Below are positions 1 through 9,059 of a DNA stretch of 53,030 nt, in pieces (the first letter of the stretch is position 1; each line of letters begins with the position of its first letter). Location: assembly GCF_000151315.2 (NCBI RefSeq), contig NW_011887292.1:3578452-3631481 (forward strand), given 5' to 3'. The position numbers and the translations under genes are program-made. Source of the DNA: Capsaspora owczarzaki ATCC 30864. Lineage: Eukaryota > Opisthokonta > Filasterea. Under the pieces are notes generated by a model, which saw only the letters and a list, made by a program, of their open reading frames with translations, ran no database searches and was not told the DNA's origin.

Positions 1-680
1 TGCCGTCCTTGGTGTCTTCTTGGTGTCTTCGTCCTGTCGGTCTCGGTGTCGGTCTCGGGCTCATTGCCATTGGTATCGCCGTCTTTGGTGTCTTCGTTGG
101 TATTGTCGTCTTTGGAGGGGTCGTCATCGTCACCACCCGCGCTCTGGGTGTCGGTCTCGGGCTCGGGCTCATTGCCATTGGGGTCGTTGTCCACGCCGGC
201 ATCGGCGCGGCGACCCACCGTCAGTCCTTGCGCCTGGGCTTCTTCGTCCTGTCGGAGGTTCGCTGACACGTCACCAGCAGCGAGCTGTTCGGCCGCACGA
301 CGACGGACTGCGCTCGCTTGCTCGTCGCCACTGTCATTCGTGTTCAGGTTCTTGTTCTGGTTGTTCTGGTTGTTCTGGTTGTCGTTGACATTGGCATTGG
401 CAGGCAGCAGCAGCAGCATTGCGGCGGGGGCTTCGTTCGCTGCCTGTAGAGATCTGCGCAATGCAGCACCCGCAGCAGCACCAGCAGCAGCAGCGACGCC
501 CCTATCACTGCCAGTGTTTGTGCTGATGGCCATGTTGTCGTTGTTGTTGTTGTTGTGCTGGTTGTTGTTGATGGGGCGCGCAGTGGAGCCCGTCGCGAGG
601 CTCACAACGCAGAGCAGAACGAGCGCAAAGGCAACCGTCATCACTGCGAGCGAACGACCAGCCGAGCACCCAGCCATCAT
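1..680 (-). CDS. Secreted, low-complexity acidic protein (N-terminal part, runs off window)
   Basis: The frame opens at an ATG at 680 and stays open to base 1, giving 226 residues without a stop; the gene continues beyond the window. Residues 1 to about 34 form a signal peptide: a short start, then a hydrophobic run (VMTVAFALVLLCVVSLA) ending in small residues before ARPIN. The mature part is low-complexity: Asn/Gln runs from CAA/AAC repeats, an Ala-rich stretch, then an acidic tail with repeated GNEPEPETDT-like units and Asp runs. No folded domain is recognised, so function is unknown; a secreted or cell-surface disordered protein is the cautious reading. It lies head to head with the lipase gene. 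The coding call rests on the signal peptide and long open frame; composition alone would not prove it. Confidence 0.6.
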   Translation of the reverse strand, partial: MMAGCSAGRSLAVMTVAFALVLLCVVSLATGSTARPINNNQHNNNNNDNMAISTNTGSDRGVAAAAGAAAGAALRRSLQAANEAPAAMLLLLPANANVNDNQNNQNNQNKNLNTNDSGDEQASAVRRRAAEQLAAGDVSANLRQDEEAQAQGLTVGRRADAGVDNDPNGNEPEPETDTQSAGGDDDDPSKDDNTNEDTKDGDTNGNEPETDTETDRTKTPRRHQGR

Positions 681-1044
681 GATTGTGATTGCGCAGCAGA
701 GGGGTGTGAACTGAGACTTGAGTGAGGTGAGTGAGTGAGAGTGAGAGTGAGTGAGTCAGGTGCCGGCTTCGAGATTGATGCGGGGAGGAAATAAGCCGTG
801 TGTACAAAACTGAGAAACCTGCTCAGACTGGAAATAAACAACACAAAAGAATAAAAGAAGAGTGAAATACGATATTTATAACTTGGGCTCTGAGTTTGAT
901 GATTCAATGGCACTGAAGGATGAAGAAGGAGCCTTCGTTGCATTGTATGGACTTGCATTGAGTGGATTCGACAAACCCGTATTAACTCTAGTCCTTCTTT
1001 ATCATTCATTTCATTGTTTCTATTGAGTGTGAGTGAGTGAGTGA
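681..1044. promoter_or_regulatory. Shared spacer between divergent genes, with GAGT-type repeats
   Basis: This 364 bp spacer separates the head-to-head secreted-protein and lipase genes and must hold both promoters and 5' UTRs. A (GTGA/GAGT)n repeat lies at about 721-756 and a second, shorter one at 1027-1044 directly abuts the lipase ATG. The middle is AT-richer than the flanking coding DNA. No TATA box or initiator can be assigned with confidence. Confidence 0.45.
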
Positions 1045-3377
1045 ATGGCTGCTGCTGCGTCGTCGTCCTCGTTCTCGTCGCTGTGGACGCAGCTGAGTGA
1101 GCAAGTGCCGCGCTGGCCAGCCGCACTCACCTTCCGCCGCACCACCACCACCACCACCACCACCACCACTGCAGACCCAACACGAACAACAACAACAACA
1201 ACAACAGCAGCACAAGGAGCAGCAGTGGCAGACGCAGCGGGCGCAGCGGGACCAAGCTCACTTCCTCGCGCTGCTGCTGCTGCTGCTGCTTCCGATGCCT
1301 CTGCTCGCCATGCTCAGCAGCCACCGACCCACACCGAAGCAGCAGCAACCGCACACAACGCTACTAGCAGCAACAGCAGCAGCCGCGGGACGCGAGGCAG
1401 GGACAGTCACCCACCCCGTCATCACCACCACCGACTGAATGAGCCGCGACGGGGCTTCCGGGCAACCCTCGCGCGACTGGACGCAGTGCAGCTGGTGCTC
1501 CACTTGGCGCAGGTGCTGCTGGCGCTGCTGCGGTGGGTCTTCTTCATTGGCGTGCGAACGCCGCTGCGAAGCGTCCTCGCGTGGATTCGCCCGCCAAACC
1601 ACCGCGCGCGAGTGCTGTTCCAGGAGGCCATGAAGCAGTCTGCGAGCTTTGCAGAGTGGCACGCGATTGCCGCAGAGTACGACAAGCTCGAAGGGAACGA
1701 CGCGTGGACCATCAGCGACCACTCGTCGGCGCTGTTTGACGTGCACATTGTGCGCATTCGCCTGGGACAGCTCCGGGCAGCGCGCCTCTCGGGTGATTTG
1801 CAGCAGATGGTCTTCTTGCTGCGCGCAGGGCTCCAGCGGAATTATGGCGGAATTGACAACCCCGAGCTGTTCACGCAGAGCTTTGTAGGCACCAAGCAAC
1901 TCATCCAAGAGTACAACGACGAGATGGTCAAGCAACTGCTGGACATCTGCGAGGCTCAGCATCCCTCGTTCGACTACATCACCAAGGAGCGCTTCTTCCA
2001 CGATGCGCGACAGGCGTTCGGGCGATCCGCGCTCTTGCTGTCCGGCGGCGCGTCGCTCGGCATGATCCACTTTGGCGTTGTGAAAACCCTGTTTCAGTTC
2101 AATCTGCTCCCGCGCATCATTTCGGGAGGCTCCATTGGTGCCATTGTCGCTGCATTCCTCGGAACGCACACGGATGCAGAGCTGCCTGGATTCTTTGAGC
2201 CGAATGCCATCAACTTTAGAGCGTTTGATCGCTTGGGCCACGGTTCGGCGCGACGAAAAATCACGCGTCTGCTGACACAGGGTGTCCTCATGGACGCCTC
2301 CAAGCTCGAAGACTTTGTCCGAAGTAACATTGGAGACGTGACCTTCCAAGAAGCCTACCGCCGAACTGGCCGAGTCATCAACATCACCGTCGCCTCCACC
2401 ACGCGCCACGAAATGCCGCGCCTTCTCAACTACCTCACAGCGCCGAATGTGTGTATCTGGAGTGCCGCCACGGCTTCGTGTGCATCGCCCTTCCTGTACG
2501 CCCCCGCCGACCTGCAGGCCAAGAACCAGAACGGCGATATTGTCCTCTGGAACCCGTCCTCGCACAAGTGGGGCGACGGTACGCTCGAGAATGATCTGCC
2601 CATGGCTCGCCTGTCTGAGCTGTTCAACGTGAATCAGTTTATCGTGTCCCAGGTCAATCCGCATGTCGTGCCCTTCATGCGCAGCACGAAAAAGAGCTTT
2701 TCTTCATCTGTCTGGCGCGAGTGGGGCAAGGCCATTCTACTTTCGGAGATTAAGCATCGGGTGATTCAGGTGAGGGTGATTTTTGAAAGAGCACAGTGGA
2801 TGAGGGAAACCGTTTTTTGATGTGTTTTGGTTGACTCCTGGTTTGGATTTTTGTTTATTTTTACTTACTTCCCCCCCCCCTTTTTTTTTCCCCCCCCTTT
2901 TTTTCTGTTACAGCTCGTGGAGCTTGGCTTGTTCCCGAAAATGTTCCAGCCAATGCTGACCCAGCGTTACGAAGGCGACATTACGATTGTGCCCGATCTC
3001 GGCTTGTTGGATCTTGCAAAGGTTCTTGGCAATCCGAACGAGAAAGATTTGCAACATTACTTGCGGCTGGGGGAACGATGCACCTGGCCATGTACGTTTA
3101 CAGATCAATCCTAGTCGCTATTGAGGGGGGTTGTTGTTGAATTTCGGTGACATGTTTGAAATTCACTTGTTCCCATTGAATTTGCTTACTAGACATTCCG
3201 ATTATCCAAAACCGGCTGCAAGTCGAACTTACACTTGATGCCTGCCTGCAGCAAGTGCGTGCAGAGCGCAAGGGGTTGGCTGGGCAGCTTGTCGGCGATG
3301 TGCGACATCGAAATGCCGCCTCCCACAGCGGACTTCCAGTTCATCCCCGTGTTCTTGCGCGTCGTCCGACCATGTAA
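1045..3377 (+). CDS. Patatin-like triacylglycerol lipase (TGL3/4/5-SDP1 type), 3 exons
   Basis: Likely a lipid-droplet lipase hydrolysing triacylglycerol. Exons are 1045-2769, 2914-3091 and 3193-3377, giving 695 residues; junctions are GTGAGG...CAG and GTACGT...TAG and phases agree. Residues 1-135 are low-complexity (Thr, Ala, His runs). A hydrophobic helix follows near 150-170 (LVLHLAQVLLALLRWVFFIG), then the DUF3336-like segment (SFAEWHAIAAEYDKLEGNDAW) typical of this family. The patatin core has the oxyanion loop SGGASLG, nucleophile motif GGSIG (Ser363) and the DGT motif with catalytic Asp511. Exons 2-3 carry the family C-terminus (ERCTWP, then IPIIQNRLQVELTLDA). Both catalytic residues are present, so an active enzyme is expected. 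Intron 1 has poly-C and poly-T runs just before the acceptor. The start is the first ATG in an open frame. Confidence 0.9.
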
Positions 3378-3632
3378 CGTGTTGATAGTGATTGTATGTT
3401 TGTCTTTTGTTGTTCCATTGACAATGAGTTTGAACGCGTTTGATTGAATTTTGTTGTTGTTTTTCTTTTTTTGTATTTTCTTCTTTGTGCGAACTGATCT
3501 TCGTTTTCTATCTCCAGTATGCATCATCTACTAGTATGACGATGATGAAGTTAATGTTGATGTTAGCACACACTCTGAGCATCTGAATTTTCAGCACGCT
3601 CAGTCTTCTCAATCTTTAATCTTTGCAGGCCA

Positions 3633-4260
3633 ATGGATCGCTCGACACTCAATCTCCTTGCGCCCAGGCAGTTCTACGTCGTCCCTGCGCCTGTCGACAG
3701 CGGCCGGAAAAAGACGCCCGGCAAGGCCATCCTCGCAGGTAACAACAACAACAACAACAACGAACGAACGAAAGCCCCGTGAAACCAAAAATGGTGGAAG
3801 TGCAACAGTGTAGTGTAGGGATGGGATTGAGGAGGGGAGGGAGTGAGGCGAAAGGGCTCGCTGTTGAGCGACGACGCTCTTCTCTTCCACTGCGAGTACA
3901 CGCGCACATGCACAAGTGAGCGAGTGAATGAGAGTGAGAGTGAATGAGTGAATGAGTGAGTGAGTGAGAGTGAGTCAGTGTCGAACGCACATCAGCAAAA
4001 AAAAGAGGACAACAGGATGCGCAAAAAAAAAAAAAAAAAAAAAAATCCTCGCCACACTTTCTTTTTTCTTTTTTTTTTTTTTTTTCAACTGTTGCTTTGC
4101 TTTGCGTTTTTTTGACTTTGTCTTTGCATTTTGCGTTTTCGTTCCATTTGTTTTTTCTGTTTCATTTCTGTGCGTTTGCGTGACTTTCTTGTGTTTGATT
4201 GAGTTTTGTTGAGCTTCGCTTCCCCAACAATATCTCGTCGTTTGACTGGCTTCCCTTTTT

Positions 4261-4291
<31 letters not shown>

Positions 4292-5944
4292 CAATCCGTG
4301 TTCTCTTTGCTTTCATCGCTCTTCTCGTTTTTCTCTGCTTTCTTTTTCCACAAACAAAATTCAATCAACACTCAAAAACGCACTCAAAACACACACAAAA
4401 AACCGCCAATCGCATGAAATTGTTTTTGTTATAACAGCGAGCGCACAACAAAAAAAAAAAAAAAAAAAAGTCGTCCCACTTTCTTCTCCTTTTTCTTCTT
4501 CTTTTTTTTTTTTTTTTTTTTTTTGGATTGAAACTTTGCTGAGATCCGTGACTTTTTTTTTTTTTTTTTTTTCTTTTTGCTGTTATGTCGTTGCGTTGAC
4601 AAATCATTCATTGAATCAAAGCAAAGTGAAAGTGAGTGCATGAAATGAATTGATTGATTGTAATGAGTGTGTTGATGATGGAGAGAATGAGCGATCGCAG
4701 GCTGTCTCACACTGTGGCGAACTTTTTTTGCGAACTGTGAACTGTGAATGGGACTGTGACGACTCCATCATCATCATCATCCTCATCATCACTCATCATC
4801 ACCTCATCATCTCACTTTGAACCTCTGATCTCCAACCTCGAATCTCTGCTCCCAATCGCGGCGCGCAGGCGGCATCTCTGGCGGCATTGAAATCCTCATC
4901 ACCTTCCCGACCGAGTTTGTCAAGACACAGCTCCAGCTCGACGAGCGCGCAGCACAACCAAAGTACAAGGGCCCGATCCATGTCGTCACCTCCACCATCA
5001 AGGAGCGCGGCTTCTTTGGCTTGTACCGCGGCTTGAGCTCGCTGCTGTACGGCTCCATCCCAAAGTCGGCCATTCGCTTTGCCTCGTTCGAGTTTTTCAA
5101 AAACCAGATTGCCGACAAGGACGGCAAGCTCACCACCCTCCAGACGCTCGGCTGCGGCCTTGGTGCTGGTGTCACCGAGGCCATTTTCGCCGTGTGCCCC
5201 ATGGAGACCATCAAGGTCAAGTTTATCCACGACCAAAACCAACCTCAGCCAAAGTACCGCGGCTTTGCGCACGGCGTCAGCACCATCGTCAAGACCGAAG
5301 GCTTTGCCGGCATCTACCAAGGTCTCGGCCCCACCATCCTCAAGCAGGGCAGCAACCAGGCCATTCGATTTGTCGTCTACGGAAAGATTACCAACTGGAT
5401 GAAGGGCGGCGATGATTCAAAGAAGCTTGGTGTTCTCCAAACGCTCAGCAGTGGTGCCCTCGCCGGTGCCGCCTCTGTCTTTGGTAACACGCCTATTGAT
5501 GTCGTCAAGACGCGCATGCAGGTGAGGAAAAGCAGATCTTCTATGTTCTTGTATGGTTGTGTTTGTGAGGGGGGTGAGAAGGCGGAAAAGGACGCTAGTG
5601 TCGTTTGGTTGCGCCGTGAGGAAGGGTTGACACGATTCTGACATTGCAATCGATTCTCTGTAGGGCCTCGACCGACACAAATACAAGAACGCATGGGATT
5701 GCACCAAGCAAATCTGGAAGAACGAGGGCTTCTTTGCGTAAGTCATGTGCACTGTGCTATACCAAAAACTGATGTCTTTTCAAGCGCCGGTTGACTGACC
5801 TGAACTCGTCGCTTGATTTTGTGGGGCAGTTTCTACAAGGGCACTACTCCTCGCCTTGGCCGTGTCTGCTTGGACGTTGCCATTGTGTTTACTCTCTACG
5901 AGCGAATCTACGATGCTCTTATCGCCGTTGAGGGCATGCTCTAA
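3633..5944 (+). CDS. SLC25A1: Mitochondrial citrate (tricarboxylate) carrier, 4 exons
   Basis: Exchanges mitochondrial citrate for malate across the inner membrane, feeding cytosolic acetyl-CoA for lipid synthesis. Exons 3633-3738, 4869-5521, 5664-5737 and 5830-5944 give 315 residues in consistent phase. Three carrier repeats are visible, with motifs [21 protein letters not shown] and [11 protein letters not shown] at the PX[DE]XX[KR] positions. The stretches [21 protein letters not shown] and [20 protein letters not shown] are close to animal citrate carriers as I remember them, and the second and third repeats also fit. The first intron is 1,130 bp and crowded with A/T homopolymers; the other two are 142 and 92 bp. 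The bases before the ATG (tttaatctttgcag) look like a splice acceptor, so a 5' UTR intron is possible. Confidence 0.93.
3739..4868 (+). repeat. Large intron packed with A/T homopolymers and GAGT repeats
   Basis: This is the first intron of the citrate carrier. It holds a (GAGT)n/(GAAT)n stretch at about 3925-3980, a 23-base A run at 4023-4045, a 23-base T run at 4502-4524, and several further T and A runs of 10-20 bases up to 4572. A short ATC repeat lies at 4766-4812 before the acceptor. Apparent open frames here are runs of Lys or Phe from the homopolymers and are not coding. Confidence 0.8.
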
Positions 5945-6114
5945 GGCGGGACAATGCTTTTGCTGTCTGATTCTGGACGGCTTGTGTTCTGGTTTTGTTG
6001 TTGTTTTTCTCGGTGTGGTTGTTTTCTTCCCAATAATCGTTTATAATACAAGTTATACATGGATGATACAGATGAAATCAGCGCAGAGAGACGAGCGAAG
6101 GCGTGCGGAAACTT

Positions 6115-7311
6115 TCACTGAGCGGTTGGGCCCTTGGTTGAGTCGCTCGCGTCGCTATTCTTCCCGGCTGACTTGTCTAGTAGGACTTTGATAAATCGCG
6201 GATAGACAACCTTTTCGTGTATTACTTGCCGCAGCTGCCGAACAATGAAGGATTCGAGCTGTTCGATATGTTTCAGAACTAGAACGCGAAACAGCAATCA
6301 TCAAGTCAGCACATTGACAACATTGCCGTACAAGTCGTAGCATGTTTGTAATAAAGACGTACGCTTCTTGTCAGGATCTCCTAGTGTTGTTTTCAAACGC
6401 AGATCGGCCAGAGGACTGTTTTCAACCAGAAAAACAAAACAAACCAAAACTCAGCCATCATTGTCGACGAAGGTCGCACTTTTTGACTGCTCTCGAGTCA
6501 ACGAGAATAATCTGCATACCTTGTACTTGAATTCAACGGCAGAACGGTCACGCAGACGGTCTTTTCTCGCATGTTGTGAGCGGCAATGACTCGACCTGCC
6601 AAAACCCCATTCACCAATCGAACAGGTGAGCAAAGGGAACTCTTCAACCATTGCTGCAAGCCTCTACCTGACAAGCCAAAAAAAAAAAAACAATTCCACA
6701 CCTGAAACGTTCAACCCGGTTACGCCAAGCGTGATGGGCAGGCTGATAAACCCTGGGACGGGCGTGTTGACGCGAATGTCGGTTTCCACGGTAATCGTCA
6801 CATCGCCAGTGTACGCGAGCGCAAACTGCAGCTGCACGGCGTCTGGATCTGCAACCGTGATGGACGGCGGTGGGGCTGGCAATGTCGGCTGTGACGGTGG
6901 CGATGATGCGTCCGCCTTGGCGCCCAGATTGGCGAACGGCGATGGCCGCTTTCCCGCGGGCGGTGCCAAGCGCGGCGGCTGCAGCTGCGTGTCTCCCGTG
7001 GCGGAAGACGAGTCACTGGACGCCACGTCAGAACTCGACTTTGCTGGCTCGGCCTTGCGTTTGCCGCCGACGACCGTCGCAAACTGAACGGCCAGCGCGG
7101 GATCGGAGAACAAGGCGAGCGGATCGGACAGGGCCTCGATATCGACGCGCGGTGGCGTGCTGCCCAGCGCAACTTCCGTGACAACAATCGGACCAAGCAG
7201 GTCGGGCAGCACCTTGGAGGACGCGGCCTCGCGCAACTTGGCGTTCAGCAGGTCCTTGAGCAAGTCCGCATGTGCGGGTTTGATTTTGGCCCAGTCGAAC
7301 GTGATGGACAT
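6115..7311 (-). CDS. MDM12: ERMES complex subunit Mdm12, 4 exons
   Basis: Mdm12 is the SMP-domain bridge of ERMES, the ER-mitochondria tether that moves phospholipids. Exons, in order of translation, are 7311-6702, 6595-6520, 6415-6363 and 6278-6115; phases agree and give 300 residues. The start MSITFDWAKIKPAHADLL matches the family's conserved opening, VALGSTPPRVDI matches its LGxxPP motif, and TGDVTITVETDIRVN then PGFISLPITLGVTGLNVSG match the SMP core. The last exon (LKHIEQLESFIVRQLRQVI, then VVYPRF) matches the family C-terminus. Residues 80-170 are a Ser/Pro-rich insert. Intron 1 has two possible acceptors 72 nt apart in the same frame; I took the distal one because it joins NVSG to RVIAAHN as in relatives. 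Identification is from remembered family sequences. Confidence 0.85.
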
Positions 7312-7872
7312 CCGGATGCGGTGGTCGTCGTTCCCCTCTGACGTCGCAATGTTGTATGTATGTTGGAGTGTGGATGGTGGTTTTTTGTGTGAGGGGTGAG
7401 GGGTCACGGAGGTGGACCTGAATGGAGTAGGACACGGATTGGACTGAAGGCTGTTCCGAATTTGGACGGGTCACTTTGCATGCCGGATTTTCGGGTATTC
7501 TTGCAAGAGATTGAGATGTCTTGGTTGCCATAGGATTGTAAATATAATTTTATTGCATGATCTGAAAAGAACGGTGGAAGAAGGTGCTTGATGAGAGTCT
7601 TTGTGATTGATACAAGTTTCTCTCGCACTTTGAACGACTCCTGCAGTGAATTGGCAAGAGTTAATGCGCGGATTTTTTCATGTCATGTAGTAGCGATGAT
7701 GTGAAAGTATATTAGTGAAGTCAAAGTTTACGTTACTCCGTCCTGGATGGCGATTTGCAAAAAGCAGATTTTGGCGAGTAACTGCCGACTTCAAACCAAT
7801 GGTTGACAGAGCACGTACTGATTCCACCAAAATGCATACATAGAGTTAGGCAAGCCCACCTGCCCTCGTCAG
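7312..7872. other. Spacer upstream of MDM12
   Basis: This 561 bp stretch holds the MDM12 promoter and 5' UTR on the minus strand. Short open frames occur on both strands, but none has a convincing start, splice context or protein-like composition. It is AT-richer than the flanking genes. I see no RNA gene or mobile element. Confidence 0.5.
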
Positions 7873-8592
7873 ATGAATATCAATACGGACATTCTTTTTT
7901 TGTTGCACCGGTACCAGCACACAGGCTCCTCATCGAACGCGAGCACGTTGAAGCTCAGGTTGGCAGAATTCGGCCGATTTTCGGTCGCCCGTGAGTCGCA
8001 CCCGTGTCAATTTCAACGAAAAGCAATATGTGAATGAAGCATGCATCTGTGCTTGTGCTTGCCATCCACTCGTCAACTCGTCAATGTCCACTGATTTGCT
8101 CTAAGTGTTGCTTCAATGCAAGGGCACTCTTTTTTTTTCTTTTTTTTTTCCTTTTTTTTTTTTCATTTTCAATGTGAGTCGATCCTTTTTTTTTCTTTTT
8201 TTTTCTTTTCTCCTTTGACTGGCTCAGCTTGGTCTCCGTCGCGCTTGTCACCCCCCAACCACCACCCTCGTGACCCACCTCGTCCTCTATCACCCCCTCT
8301 CTCTTTTTACACCCCCCTCCACCCATACAGATGCATACAGCGAACGGCGCTTTGCGGGTTCCGCAGCCCTCCTTTTTTTTTTTTTTTTTTTTTTCGCTTT
8401 TTTTGGGATTGCGGTGTTTGTTCTTTGACCCCTTTTCAACCGCCAGTCGTCGCCGCCCAGCTGGACAGAGACGTGCTCGACAAAAACAAGAACGACGTTA
8501 CAAGTCGGCGTGCAGCGAGCTCCGAGGCGGGCAGAGCACAGCGAGAGACAATCAAACATCCAATGCAAAGAAGGCACGAGGGAAAAGGGTGA
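7873..8592 (+). CDS. Possible small two-exon gene, 87 residues, unrecognised
   Basis: Exon 1 (7873-7990) runs from ATG to a good donor (GTGAGT). Exon 2 (about 8451-8592) follows a pyrimidine-rich acceptor (ttttcaaccgccag) and ends in TGA. The join keeps frame and gives a protein starting MNINTDILFLLHRYQHTG and ending in a basic helical stretch (SEAGRAQRETIKHPMQRR). The 460 bp intron carries the T runs seen in other introns of this window. The bases before the ATG (ccctcgtcag) also resemble an acceptor, so the real start could lie further upstream. I do not recognise the protein. Donor, acceptor and phase agreement are the only support, so this stays tentative. Confidence 0.33.
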
Positions 8593-9059
8593 ATCCGCCA
8601 CTCTTTTCTTATATCCCACAGTGAACTTTTCGTAGGATTATTGCATTTTAACGTTGCATTCAATAAGCGAAACCCCCGCAATCAATTAAGTGTTTATTTT
8701 TCATTCCATCCCAGCTGGGTTTTATCTGCCTCCCAGTCTTTCACCCCCCCGCCGCACACTCTCCCGCTCTCGGCATTGAACTGTTGTTCAGTTGCACGCG
8801 TGTCAGCAAACTGACCCCCCCCCAAAAAAAAGCAGCGGTGAAGTCGACTCGCGTTAGCTTTTTTTTTTTTTTTTTTTTGATTGCTTTTTTTTTTTAAAAC
8901 CAAAACTCATCGCTTTTTTTTTTTTTTTGTTGTTGTTTCACAAACAGATTCAAGTACAAACAGAACAACCTTCATCCAAACAGAACAACAACACACCTCT
9001 GGTCTCAAAGTAATCTCACTGAAGCCAAACGAGAGGCACAAAACCGAAAACAAAAAACC
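8593..9059. other. Spacer and likely promoter of the PKD receptor
   Basis: This 467 bp stretch contains poly-T tracts near 8857-8878 and 8916-8928 and a poly-C/poly-A run at 8814-8830. The last 110 bases are A/C-rich and T-poor up to the ATG context AAAACCATG, as expected for a 5' UTR. No gene is seen. Confidence 0.5.

Noticed and set aside
1258-2664. 468-codon minus-strand open frame opposite the lipase
   Set aside because: Antisense shadow of the patatin domain.
3964-4643. Phe- and Lys-rich open frames in the citrate carrier intron
   Set aside because: Created by T and A homopolymers inside an intron; no gene.
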